Origin: Lytechinus variegatus
Lineage: Eukaryota; Echinodermata; Echinoidea; Temnopleuroida; Toxopneustidae
Assembly: GCF_018143015.1 (NCBI RefSeq)
Contig: NC_054740.1
Coordinates: forward strand, 15,392,797-15,456,796
Length of the DNA stretch: 64,000 nt
Direction: 5' to 3'
The stretch's first letter is position 1. Each line of letters begins with the position of its first letter. A model generated the notes under the pieces. The model did no database searches and was not told the origin of the DNA. It was given only the letters and a program-made list of their open reading frames with translations. Both the position numbers and the translations under genes were made by a program. Below, one piece after another: positions 24,369 to 36,500 of this stretch.

Positions 24369-24374
24369 AATAAA
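24369..24374 (+). terminator. Possible COMMD8 polyadenylation signal
   Basis: AATAAA about 655 bp after the COMMD8 stop codon. It is the first canonical hexamer I noticed downstream on this strand, and no transcript end can be verified. Confidence 0.3.
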
Positions 24375-24454
24375 AAGAAAGCAAAGCAAGTATGAGAGAG
24401 CACCTGAATTTCCTGAAACAAATATTTTCCATGTTCTGAAAATGCACCCCTTAA

Positions 24455-25190
24455 CCCTATCTAGGCCGGGGGGGGGGGGCCTCGGAGGCCCCCCCTCAAC
24501 GAATCGCGCAATATTTTCGCTGCGCGAAATTTTTTGACCGCGCCGCTCGCTGACTTTTTACTTTCAAGTCTTGCGCAACTTTTGAGACCAATTTTGCGTC
24601 ACCCGGGTACGTGGTTCCAAAATTACGCAACATTATGTAAGTGCATGTCAGACCAAAAATTGCTCAAAAACGTGATTTCGTGTACAAAGTCAATGCAAAT
24701 TATGTTTTCAACCATAATTCCTAAATGCATGATTATTTTTAGTTTTGCTGGTCTAAATGTATTTATTTTATGCTTTTTATGATCACAGAAGAGTCCCCAA
24801 CGAATTTCATTGAAAAAACAATGAAAAACAAAAGGTCAAAAAAACAAAGAAATACATAAGAAATTGCAAAAAACAATATAATACATAAGAAAAAGATTTG
24901 AACATCACAAAAAGTTTCTATACCAAAAATTAGTACATTTGGAGCATTATTTAGGGAGTTAGAGGAAAAAGTATGATTTCGCATACTAATTACGCATAAA
25001 TTAGCATAATCACTTAATAGCAATTCGCATGAAATAAATCACTATACAATCTTGTAGATTATGTCCCAGGCAACCCGCGTGCCAATTTTCAGCGCGATTG
25101 CGAATTCGACGGCAGAGATCTTAAGGCGGGGCCTGGGAGGCCCCCCCCCCCGGCCATATGAACTCCCAAAATACCCCGGCCTAGATAGGG
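24455..25190. mobile_element. piggyBac-like MITE with TTAA target duplication
   Basis: The ends are perfect 17-bp inverted repeats, CCCTATCTAGGCCGGGG (24455-24471) and CCCCGGCCTAGATAGGG (25174-25190). TTAA stands directly outside both (24451-24454 and 25191-25194). TTAA duplication with CCCTA-type ends is characteristic of piggyBac (Kolobok elements also use TTAA). Just inside the ends are long G/C runs and AGGCCCCCC blocks in inverted arrangement. The 736-bp body contains no transposase. Confidence 0.88.
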
Positions 25191-25194
25191 TTAA

Positions 25195-26290
25195 CTTAAC
25201 ACAAGTATTGGCGTGTGAAACCCTACCCTTAACAAGTACTGGAAACAAAATGGTACCCTTGACAATTATACCCTGAATTGATCCCCTAAGCAAATCCAAC
25301 GATATCTTTATTGTTATGTCATGGACATGATCAAAGACGTCAACTTCACCTTTACTTTAATTGTACCACCCCACACACCCTGCTCAAATCGGACCCTAAT
25401 AACATAGTGTTGGGTTAAAGTACATCCTTTATAAAGTATGTTAGTCTTTTTATACCCTTGTAAATTGGACTGTAAACACAGTTTCCTCGCAAAATATATA
25501 GGCCTACCCCTTTTTCATAATTTTAGTGTTTTTGACACCCTTATGTTACGTACGTAATGTGCACCATCTTGAAAAAGAGATCCTTTTTACATGTTTTTGG
25601 GGGTCACACACTCACACATGGTATCCACTCGTCAATGTAAGTGGCCCCTTCCCCGGGGTGTTTGACTCATTGAAATTTTGGCTGTTTATTCAAATCACCT
25701 GTATTATTACTAGTTTTTTTTTTTTTTTTTTTTTGGGGGGGTGACAATTTATTAGCAATTATTATAACTAACCTATATGTGATATATTAATATGTGATAA
25801 ATACTGATGATATATTTTAGTACACTGATAGTTAAAAGATTTGTCTTGTTTTATTTTCTTCAGTGTCTGAGATTTCAAGTGGAATATTGTGTTTGATTCT
25901 GTTGAAAATGGTTTTTATTCACATGGTCAGCTAGCATATGGTTTATTCCTAGATCATCTATAATGGTTAAATTATGGTTCTATATAATGGTTATAATGAT
26001 TAAAACCATTGGTCGACTATCAATTTTGATCCATTTGCTAGTAGTATCACTTGGACTAAATCTATGTCATTTAATTTCATGCCCTGATGGCCTTATTTAT
26101 CCCATCATATAGACTAAGTTATATTAGACCAAATAGATATTGGATGAAATTGGTATGATCTAACTGGAAATAAGATAAAATGGTCAAAAAAGAGAAAAAA
26201 GTAGAAATTACACCCCTCCAAAAGTAGACAAATTAGTTATAGATGGACTAGGATTAGACCATGTGGGATGAGACCAAATAGAACATAGGC
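25195..26290. other. Intergenic, no gene recognised
   Basis: AT-rich sequence with a T run and G run at 25713-25741. Nothing supports a gene. Confidence 0.4.
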
Positions 26291-26317
26291 AAAGTGGGTG
26301 TAGATCAAAAGAAGGGA

Positions 26318-26935
26318 GTGAGAGAGAGAGAGGGGGGGGGGGGGGTCAAGAGGTTTGGAAGAGAGACAGAAACTTTTTGTAGAAGCATGGTAATTCTGTT
26401 ATCAAATTGATCATAAGAGACTACAGTATACAAATTAATGAGATTGCAATCATACATGTGCTCCAGCTTAAGTTCATTTCTCAGTTATTAATATTTAATT
26501 GAGGTATAGGAAAATATTTTTTTTCTTCAAAAATAGCTAGTATTTTATTCTTTTAAAATTGTCTCTTTTCATTAAACTTTCTTTTCATTGCTTGATCTTC
26601 TTTCCATTTCCTTTATCTACGAGAGAGAGGGGGGGGGGGTGAATCAAGAGGTGGGGAAGAGAGACAGAAAGAAAGAGTTATAAAAATGCAGACTTTTTGT
26701 AGAAGCACGGGGTAATTCTGTTATCAAATTGATCAGAAGAGACTACAGTATACAAATTAATGAGATTGCAATCATACATGTGCTCCAGCTTAAGTTAATT
26801 TCTCAGTTAATAATGATTTAATTGAGGTAGGAATATCATTTTTTTTCTTCAAAACTATAGTATTTCATTCTTTTAACATCTCTTTTTCATTAAACTTTCT
26901 TTTCATTGCTCAATCTTCTTTCCATTTCCTATATT
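26318..26935. repeat. About 303-bp tandem duplication
   Basis: Each unit begins with a GAGAGA run and poly-G, then contains TCAAGAGGT-GG-AAGAGAGACAG, GAGACTACAGTATACAAATT and CATACATGTGCTCCAGCTTA, and ends TCTTTCCATTTCCT. The second unit starts at 26621. The copies differ by small indels, for example in the poly-G length. Confidence 0.85.
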
Positions 26936-26984
26936 TCTTTTTCTGAATTGTCTTCTCTTTCCTCTTCCCCGATATTTATTTATT

Positions 26985-26990
26985 TATTTA

Positions 26991-27025
<35 letters not shown>

Positions 27026-27105
27026 ATTTAATTCTTTCTTTCTTTATCTCTTTCTTTATCTCTTTCTTTCTTTCTTTATCTCTTTCTTTCTTTCTTTCTT
27101 TTTCC
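26985..27105. repeat. Pyrimidine microsatellite (CT, CTTT, ATTT)
   Basis: Runs of TTTA, TC and CTTT units directly upstream of the transporter gene's presumed promoter region. Confidence 0.85.
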
Positions 27106-27289
27106 ATGCGCCTTATTGGAATGTTTGGCCCCTAAATGCATATGCACCCTCTCACTTGTTAGCTATAATAACACAATATCATGCACATCTTTTTCCAAAA
27201 TAGAACATTACTGTGGTGGAAAGGGGGTGGACTGTTCCGGGGGTCTGTTAAAATAAATTCTAAAAAAAAAGGTGTTCTGCATCGATCAT

Positions 27290-27567
27290 GAAAATGTCAA
27301 TGATTCATTTCTGCCATGCATCACGATCGCCAATGTAGTCTATTTTCATTCGGCAATGCTTTGAATTTCATTGTTCGTGCATTGGATTGCTATGAACACA
27401 AAATGCGCAATCCCCTTTTATTTCACAAAAAATCTTCGGATAGAGAATACCGACTTATAACGTGTCGACGTAAACGTCATTTGCTATCTTCGCTTCGCGA
27501 AGACTTGGACCGAATTCAACGAAAAATACACCTTTCTATGACAACGTTTTGACACAAAATAATCAAG
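27290..27567 (+). promoter_or_regulatory. Likely promoter/5' UTR of the transporter gene
   Basis: CpG dinucleotides are noticeably denser here than in the surrounding AT-rich DNA (for example CGTGTCGACGTAAACGTC and CTTCGCTTCGCGAAGAC), and the segment abuts the first coding exon. An in-frame TGA at 27550-27552 fixes the upstream limit of the coding frame. No TATA box was identified and the transcription start is unknown. Confidence 0.4.
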
Positions 27568-30500
27568 ATGCACGGTGGAAATGCTACAAGGTCCAGCGTT
27601 AAAATATTTGCGAATATTTTTATATCCTTCGTGGGAGCTGGCGTGCTTGGATTACCCTATGCATTCAAAGAGGTGAGTTCGCTTTCGCCCATACAAGTTT
27701 TAGCGTTAATTATCGACAATTGCATGACGATGCATGACTGTCATCTCGGGCCAGGCCAGGCCAGGCCGGGTTACCATCAGGTAGGTACGGTGCGGGCGGG
27801 CGCCGGCTCAGCTAGGCCTAGCCTACATGATCATGGCATGGCGATGCAGATTGCAGAGTTAACAAATCTTTGACAAGGAAGAGAAGATTGCCCGGGGAAG
27901 AACAAGAAAAAAAAGAAGGGATTTAAGAAAAAATCATAGGGGGCCTACAGATCAATGCCGAACAATGTTAACAATAACAACATTCAACAACAAATAAAAT
28001 AAAATTGGGCATTTGCCATTATCATGATGATTACCTCGAGCGAAGTTCGTGCAGGCTCCACTCCACTTCAGTCTTCACTACCGATACAGTAGTCACTACA
28101 CTTCACCTACTTGAACTTCGGGATGGTGAACCATTTCGGACATTCTGATTCACAAAGGTGGGATGGAAATCATGTTTATCGCAAAAATCAAAGAAAAAAA
28201 ATATAACGAAAAAGATAATCAACTTATACTAGATCTAATTTTTATAATTCTATTTTACTCTAGGCCTACACCCGTATTTCACCCATGTCCATGCTCCAGT
28301 TATCCTCAAATTGTGATTTTGCCTTGGGCCAGTATCTTTTTCCTCACATGTATTATTCACGGCCGATTTCAAAACATCGCATGCGATCGGTCGCAGGTCA
28401 AACCGATCGCATGTAATGTTTTCAAAGTGACCGATCGCATACGATGTTTTGAAATTCCGAACATCGAGCCCCAAAACTCGCTCTGATATTTCGAGTGGCA
28501 AAGGTGGGGAAAAAATGCGTATTTATAGTGAAGATTCTACATCTAAACTATCAAGAATAAGAAGCTTAATTCCTTTTTACACCCTAATCCCACTCCATAT
28601 CCATCCTCCGGTTAGCCTCAAAATTGGTGATTTAGACCAACATGGACTTCCTCACAAGTATAAATAATTTGCTTCTGATTTCAAAACATGGCATGCATAT
28701 GCACGAGGGTCCAAGCTCAGACCCTGGCACATGCGATGTTTTGAAATCAGCAGCAAATTATTTATACTCCAAATCCATCCTGTTAGCCTAAAAATTGGTG
28801 ATTTAGAGCACTCATTCAATGAACAAGGTTATAATATAACCTTGTTCTCAGTTATATCTCCATGTGTGGCAAAATAAGGATGGCAATGTTTGGCTTATTT
28901 TCTCTTTTTGTTTGGGGCAAATGCCTGATTTTTTTACACTGACAGTTTCCATTACACCTATTATTCATACAACTTGGCTCTTATTTAAATTTGACACTTT
29001 AAATAATTTTTTTCTTAATTAAAAAGAGAGATAAAAAAATGAAAATATTCTTGCCATATTACTTTCCACCAATAGAGGGCGTACACAAAAATATGCCCAA
29101 AATTCAAGTTTTTGAGCGCTCTAGTGAATACAAAAATTATTCCCAAGTTACTAATGTAAAATAAATTGCAACTGTATGGAAATTAGTAATTTTGGTCACA
29201 AAAGTGATATTTTAATGATTTTTTAAAGTGTGTGCTCTGTACAACATTGGCATACCATAGTCCTACCTGTAGATTCCCCACATGCAGGATGGTAGCAGTG
29301 AACAAGTGATTTAGAGCCGACATGGAGTAGGTACATGTATGTGACAAAAAAATAAAAATCATGGAATTACATTGTAACCTAGTCCATTGGAAAGGGCTGA
29401 AAAAAACATTTAAAATGGTATATTAATCATTACTCTAGGCCAAATATTAAGAGAGTTATGATTTTTTAAATAAATCTGATAAATTATTGCCATTGTCTAC
29501 CATTGTGACCATTCAAAATGTGTGACCGACTGTGACCGAAAAATGTTTTTTACCAAATTATACAAATTATTCATTTTACTGTATAAAACTGAGTATAAGT
29601 TACCACAAAGTAACTTTTACTTTGTACATCTTGTATATAAACATTGTCCTTGTTTGCTGTTATTTTATTTTGATTTGTGGTAAAATATAAATTGTTCTAT
29701 CATTGTTTTATATGATATGATTGAAAGAGAATAAATGAATTGTATTGTTTCCAGGTTGTTTAGACTTTTCTTTCTCCATATAGACACACACTAATAATTG
29801 TAAAGTAAATAAATAAACTCAGATAGATGTACAAAGCAATGATTTTTCCTTCCTCTTTGAATACTAAAACCTAGATTATGCAAGCCCCAAATCCAGTTTA
29901 TTTTTGTTTTCTCTTTTGCAGCATGTTACAGCAGGAGAAAATCACAGAAAATTATGCAGCAAAATTAGAACAATGCATAAAAAGTGGAAACAATAATAAT
30001 TTTCAAAAAGTATATTACAAAAAGAAAACAAAAATAATAAAAGAAATAGACCTCTAATTGAAATAAAACAAAAGAAAGAAAATGAAGAAAGAAAAAAACA
30101 AAAACAAGAAAAAACATGAGAAAAGAAAAGATTTAGAGAAAAAAAGAAACAAAAGATAATGAAAGAAAAATGAATAAAACAAATTAATATAAATAAGGGG
30201 AAAAGGGGGGAAAATCAAGCCATTACAAATATTTTTAGCAGCTGTGGCAAGTCTATTCTGACTGAAATGTTATTAAAAGCCAAGCAAATGATTTTCACTT
30301 ATCTTTTGGGAATGGCGCATTTCTATTTTTATATCCTTTAGTTTGTATTATTATTTTTTTCAGTCAAAATATATTCTTTAATCAGGCAAATTCAATGGGA
30401 AGAGGTAGCCTACATGTATAAATGGTTTAACCACTGTAAAAATGAAAGGAAAAAAATAATAAGAAAATTACAAAAGTTACATGTATATCTGGAAAAAAGT

Positions 30501-33500
30501 GTGAGAAAAGTTCTTCCCTATATTTGCCAAAATGCTGGAAAAATTCACATTTCATATCAATGAAATGCCTTTCCAGAGTGTTTACTTTCTCAAGAGTAGT
30601 TTAAGAAGTCATTTATAAACAAGAAAGAAATTGTCTAATAACAGTGGAAAAAATCTATTCATCTGGATTTACTTTGATTGAAACAGAGAACAGTTTCACG
30701 TCCGATCCGGGATGCTTCTTAAGAAATTGTTTATTTTTGGCTAGAAAAGACACAGCCTCGAAAGGAACCCAAGTATCAACATACATTCAAATGCACACGT
30801 GGGACTGTGTTGTACTTACCTATGTACTGTCATGACCATGACTATGCAAACTTTGTGTGTATTTGTGTGTAGATCAACAAGAAGGGTGCATGACGAACTG
30901 GCTTGCAATTTGAACTGTAGAAAGTTGATAAGTGTGTGCAATATCGGGAGAAAAATAGAGCTACTTTGAAAATTATTGGTCGTCCGATTCGGGCCACCAA
31001 AACTTAACATTTTTCAATAATGGTTGCCCGAGGTGAATTTTTGACTTCTCAACAAGGATGGATTTCCCTACATGTAGGAAATCATATTTAGAGGGTGAAA
31101 TCGGTATGTTTCTCTTGATTTTATTTATGATGTATCTACATGTATGAACCTTTATACGCCTAATGCGTATGAAGAGGTTAAAAATACATTAGTATAAAAA
31201 TGAAAAATGAGAGGTTTCTTACCAGACCGATCTCGTGTAGATCCTTCGATCCATTGGTAAGCACCGCAAATACAAAAGGCTTGACTCCTGAACCACTTCG
31301 TTATGACATCGCTTCGATGTGCAATGTTACAAAATACAAAATTATTATTTAACAAATAATAAAATTTGAAACTTGAATATGAATAATTATAATAATCAAG
31401 TGTCGTATTTTTTATTAGGATTACATGTAGATGTGTATGTAGATGAACATGCAGTGTATAGCATTGATAATTTCGTTAAACCCAGATGAGATTGATTTTT
31501 TTCCTGTTTTATTGTGCTAGATTAGAATGGCCATTATGAGAAAAAGTAAAAGTATGAATTATGAAAAATTAGATAGGCTCGATTGGTAAATTATTAAGAA
31601 AAATAGTTTTGAAGATTCATACATGTACTGTACATATATTTTGCACTTCTTAAGTTTTGCAGACTGATAGGTTTTTCATTTCATCATTTTCATGCATTTT
31701 TGTATTGGAATTTCTATTTATTTTATTTTTCATGTAGGCTGGCATCTGGGAGGGGATTCTCATCATGCTGTTTGTTGCAGTTGTCAGGTAAAGAAACGAT
31801 TTCATTGGGTCAGACCAGTATTCAGTATAGAGTTTGAGCTTTAAAATGATCAGTCAAACCTGTCTATAACAGCCATTTATCTATTGCAACCACATAACCC
31901 TATTCTTTTAGAGGTACCTTTCTATAGTAACAGCCTGTCTATAAACATGATATATTGTTAAAGGCCACATTTATTTTTTCCTTTAGTTGGTTGCCATAGA
32001 CAGGTGAAGAGTGCTCATTGATCTAATTATAATGATGTTAGAAAACAAGGAAAGATATTTTTAGAGTATATAGCATAAAGCACACTAGGCAATCAGTTGG
32101 AATCCAAATTTCAAAGAAATTGTGATAGTAATTGGTAAAAATCCAACCCTGTATAAACTCATTAACATGCTTTGATAAGTAAAATAAAAATTCCAATTTA
32201 TAGGCCTGTATAGCCTCCATTCAGAAATATTCAAAACCTTAATGACGTCAATATCAACTGCGACTGTACTTTGACTATAAGGATTTAAATGTTTCCAGTA
32301 TTATGCAGTTTCATTTAGAATAATTATACTTGGAACATTCATATTTGATGCAAAATATGTTTTGTTAAAACTTGACAGATTATTTTTATTACTGTGAAAC
32401 AAATTTTTTTCACCCAAATATATTTTGGACCTATTACACAAAAAATCCAGCTGGAACTCATTGATGTTGTGGAAGGTCATATGTACATGTGGGCTCATTC
32501 AATCGTATTATATGTAAGATGTCTTGATCTGTTGAATATAAGAATACCATTTGCAGGTACATGTAACAGGGATATTGTCATAGTGAAGTGTGTATTTGAT
32601 GAGGTCTTTATCTTTTTTACCAAAGCATGAAGGCCATGTTGTTATTAATCGACTGCAAGTACAAGCTAGAAGAGAGGAAAGAAGTCCGGAAGCTTTTCAA
32701 AGTATCCCCCATTCCAAGACCTGATGCAGAGAAAGGAGACGGGGGAGGAGGTGGAGGAGGAGACAAGGAAGAGATGGAGAACCTCATAAATGGAAACTCA
32801 GAAAATAGTGAAAAAGAAGTGGTAATGTGTGGAGAGTCCAATGGAGAGGTTCATGTCGTCTCAGGAAGCAAGAATTCCAAGACAGAGGTAAAAAAGTCTC
32901 GCCGTTTTCAATGCGTAAGTCTTTTTGATATCCATTGCATGCTGCAGTTATCATGCACTCATCATACCCTGGTAATGGCTGCTAATTGGTTAGTACCGGT
33001 ACACTCATATCTTTTCCATCATTTCTTTTTTACACTTAAAGAATATAGAGAGTGTAAGGGCGAAAATATCTTGGAGACTAGATTTTGCAAGTGTGAATTT
33101 CAAGGTTTGGTACTCTTCCCTTTCAACCCCCCCCCCCACCCATGTAACATCCAATTTGTGATTAGATTTTATAAATATGAATACCATTAAACCACTTTCA
33201 TGCAGAGGATATAGAATAAAAATTTGTTTTAATGGCCAAATCTTGCGATATTTCATAAAAATTAATTTCTATTGGGGCCCAATCAAAATAAGATATAATT
33301 TTCAAGTTTGTTTCAAAATCACTTCACAAGCATGAAATGTGTTTAAACTTTTAGGATATAGTCAGTAGCACCCTGATATCCCAATAAATGCTCAAAGAGC
33401 CCTTTTAGATACAAACATTAGATTTCACAAATAATCTTTGAAAAAATATGCACTTTTGTACTTGATTTGTTAGATGATTTATTGATGCTTTATACCTCAG

Positions 33501-36500
33501 TCAAATTTGCTCTACGGAGAGTCAAAACAGCCATTTATATTTTTTTGGTACCAGCTACGTAAAGGTGGTTTGAATAAAATGAATAAAACGGCTGTTTTTT
33601 TACTCTTTGTATGGCCAATGTAGAGCAAATGTAATTGAGGTATTACTATCAAAGGTGTACATAGGCTTTGAGATTACCATTAGATACCCAGTACAGAAAT
33701 CTCATCCTTTATTGTATATTTCAAGATAATCTCTGTTCGCAACATAGTTATCTTTTCACTAAAGCCTGGCTAGCACCTTTTCATTCTGGGCTTGCGTTCA
33801 GCTGTTTATTGCCCGAACCTGGGCAAGGCTACACAATGCACTGAAACAAGCTTTATATTGGAGGTCAATATGCAGACTAAATTTGCAGAAGCCTTGCATC
33901 TAGCTCAGTACTTAGTGATTTTTTCAAACACCCAAAACTGAATGCAACCAAAAGTCTTAAAAGCAAAGACAAGTGACAACAAGAAAATGCATGCAATGAC
34001 GCGCAAGGATGAGCAACAACGAGCAACAGTGAGTATCTTACGTAGAGGCCAACGCAGTGTTACTGTTTGATTTACCTAGATTTACCTTACTTCAGCTCGC
34101 ATCACTTTGTTTTACTCCACCCAACTCTGTACCAGCTCATGATAATTGAATATTTTGCTGTGTAGTATGCTGCGTTGGCTGTGTAATGCTTATTTCGGCT
34201 AACTCGGCAAAATTCAGAGGTGTGGGCCAGGGGGCCGTTTCATAAAGCTGTACGTAAGTTAAGAGCGACTTTAAGAACGACTGGTGATCCTTTCTTACGC
34301 GCTAAACCGTCGCCAATGAATATGCCATTTACCACAAGAAAGGATCACCAGTCGATCTTAAAGTCGGTCTTAACTTATGAACAGCTTTATGAAACACCCA
34401 CCCGGCTTCACCTGTGCTTCCGCATGTAATCAAGCTGTCAAAGTTACAAAAAATGGCTTACAAGTACTTACTAGTCTTACCAGAACAGGAGGATTGATGT
34501 GCCTTCTGAATGATCATACTACTTCTTTGATTTTTAAATTCCAACTTTGGTTATTATTCTATCATTACTCACTTTAACATCAGTCTCTTTAAGAATCTTG
34601 TCATCTTTTTCTCTCTATCAATCTCACCAATTGTAGCACTTAACTCAAGAAATTGTTGAAGTCTTTTGTTGCATCTCAGTCTCATCATGGAACATTTTCT
34701 TAAATTGTAGCCAAAATTTTACTTGAGGACAAAGCCAAAGCAATAGGTCCTATCATCAATAAAGGAAAAAAATGAAAGAGAATTTCATTACACGTAACTG
34801 CACTGCAGTCTTTAACAATTTGTTCTTTCAATCTTCTAATTCTCTATTCGGTATCAAAATAACTGTTGGAAGAGAAAGGGAGTCTGTTTACACTTTTTAT
34901 CACATTGACACTGTACAATTTATTCTGTATTCGTGCACAGGTATGAATTTATAGTTTGCTTTGTATAATACTTTGTTGTTTTTCTATCTTTTTACCACAA
35001 ATATTTTATACACATACAGTTTACTTACATGTACATGTAGCTTGTATTTTCACCTTATACACACACATAACTTTTCTGAATTGTAAAGGGTTGAGAAGTT
35101 GAAGCTAACATTAGATACCACCTTTAAATATACAACCGTTTAAAACAAAATTCTTTTATAAACACATACATGTAGCTACTTTATAGCCTACCTTGGGAAA
35201 TACAATGTACATTACATGTACTTCGATAAATGAACTGATGAATTCTAAACACCGGGACTTAGATTCATTGGTGAAACATCAGAAAGTACTAAATACAAAC
35301 GTTGGCCGTTGTGACTACATGTATTTCAATGAAGAGTCTCTTCATTACTTGATTATATTTTGTTTTAAATTGTGAGGTTATACATATTTTGCTCATTGTT
35401 CAAGTATGGTGCGACAGCTCATATCTTTTCGTGTGTGTTTTTTTAATAAAGTGTTGTATAAAAAAAACCTTTAATGTTTAATTTTACTTGTGTTTTTTTT
35501 TCAGGAAAATGAGCATTTGAAGGAGTTAAATTATGGAGATCTTGGTAAGTATAGATAGAATGAAGTCTTGTGTTCCTGTTGTATTGTATGCATGCATGAG
35601 ACCTATAGATATTGCTATTTCATAGTGAAAAATACAAGTTTCTTGCTGACAATCAATCACACAATACATGTGTGTCATTAAATAACTAGGAATTTGTTTT
35701 CTTCTTCTTTTTCTTCTGGTACATGTAAACGTGTAAAACAATGCTATTAAATAAGTAGGGGAAGACGGGGTAAGTTGAGCATAGGGGCAAGTTGAGCCAC
35801 CAGCCCTAGGCCAATAATGAATGAGTCAGACATTGTGGTGGTGTCATGTATTGATGACCCATAGCATAACCCCTAACCCCACCACATTGTTTCCAACTTT
35901 GAAACAAAAAGTAGTTTTTTAGAGGGAAAAATATGAATTTCAGCCAAAAAAGTAAAAAAGAGTGTGAAATAGATAAGTGCTTTATAAACACACACATCTT
36001 TGAATATAATAAAGACATGATAACAACATTATTAGTCCAGGTATGGATCTTCATTCTTGTCAGTCTTTTATATGATGGATGCATAATAAATTTGTGGATA
36101 CAAAATTATCGCACTAAGTTCGGACTGGGGTAAGTTGAGCCAAACAGCATGGGGCAAGTTGAGCCATGGTAATTCCTATGGTAATGTATCTTAAAAACAA
36201 ACAAACCATAAAAATAGATTGAAATGCAGGCTGAAAGGAGCAAATATACATGACTGCTCTTTTCCTTTTACAGGATGTTAGTATTTATAGAGAATTAGCA
36301 AGTGAAAAGACTTTAAACAAAAAATTGACATGCTGGTTCTCCCCCATACATTTTGTACATAGTTTTTGTGGCTCAACTTACCCCAGAAGGTGGCTCAAAC
36401 TTACCCCATATATGGGGCAAGTTGAGCCATTTGACATCGGTTTTTTCAAAGGTCACGATGACTTTCAGTGTTGGGGTAGAAAGTTATATATAAGTGGAAA

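Noticed and set aside
33005..33256. Minus-strand frame in transporter intron 3
   Set aside because: Short, low-complexity, no domain, antisense to an intron.
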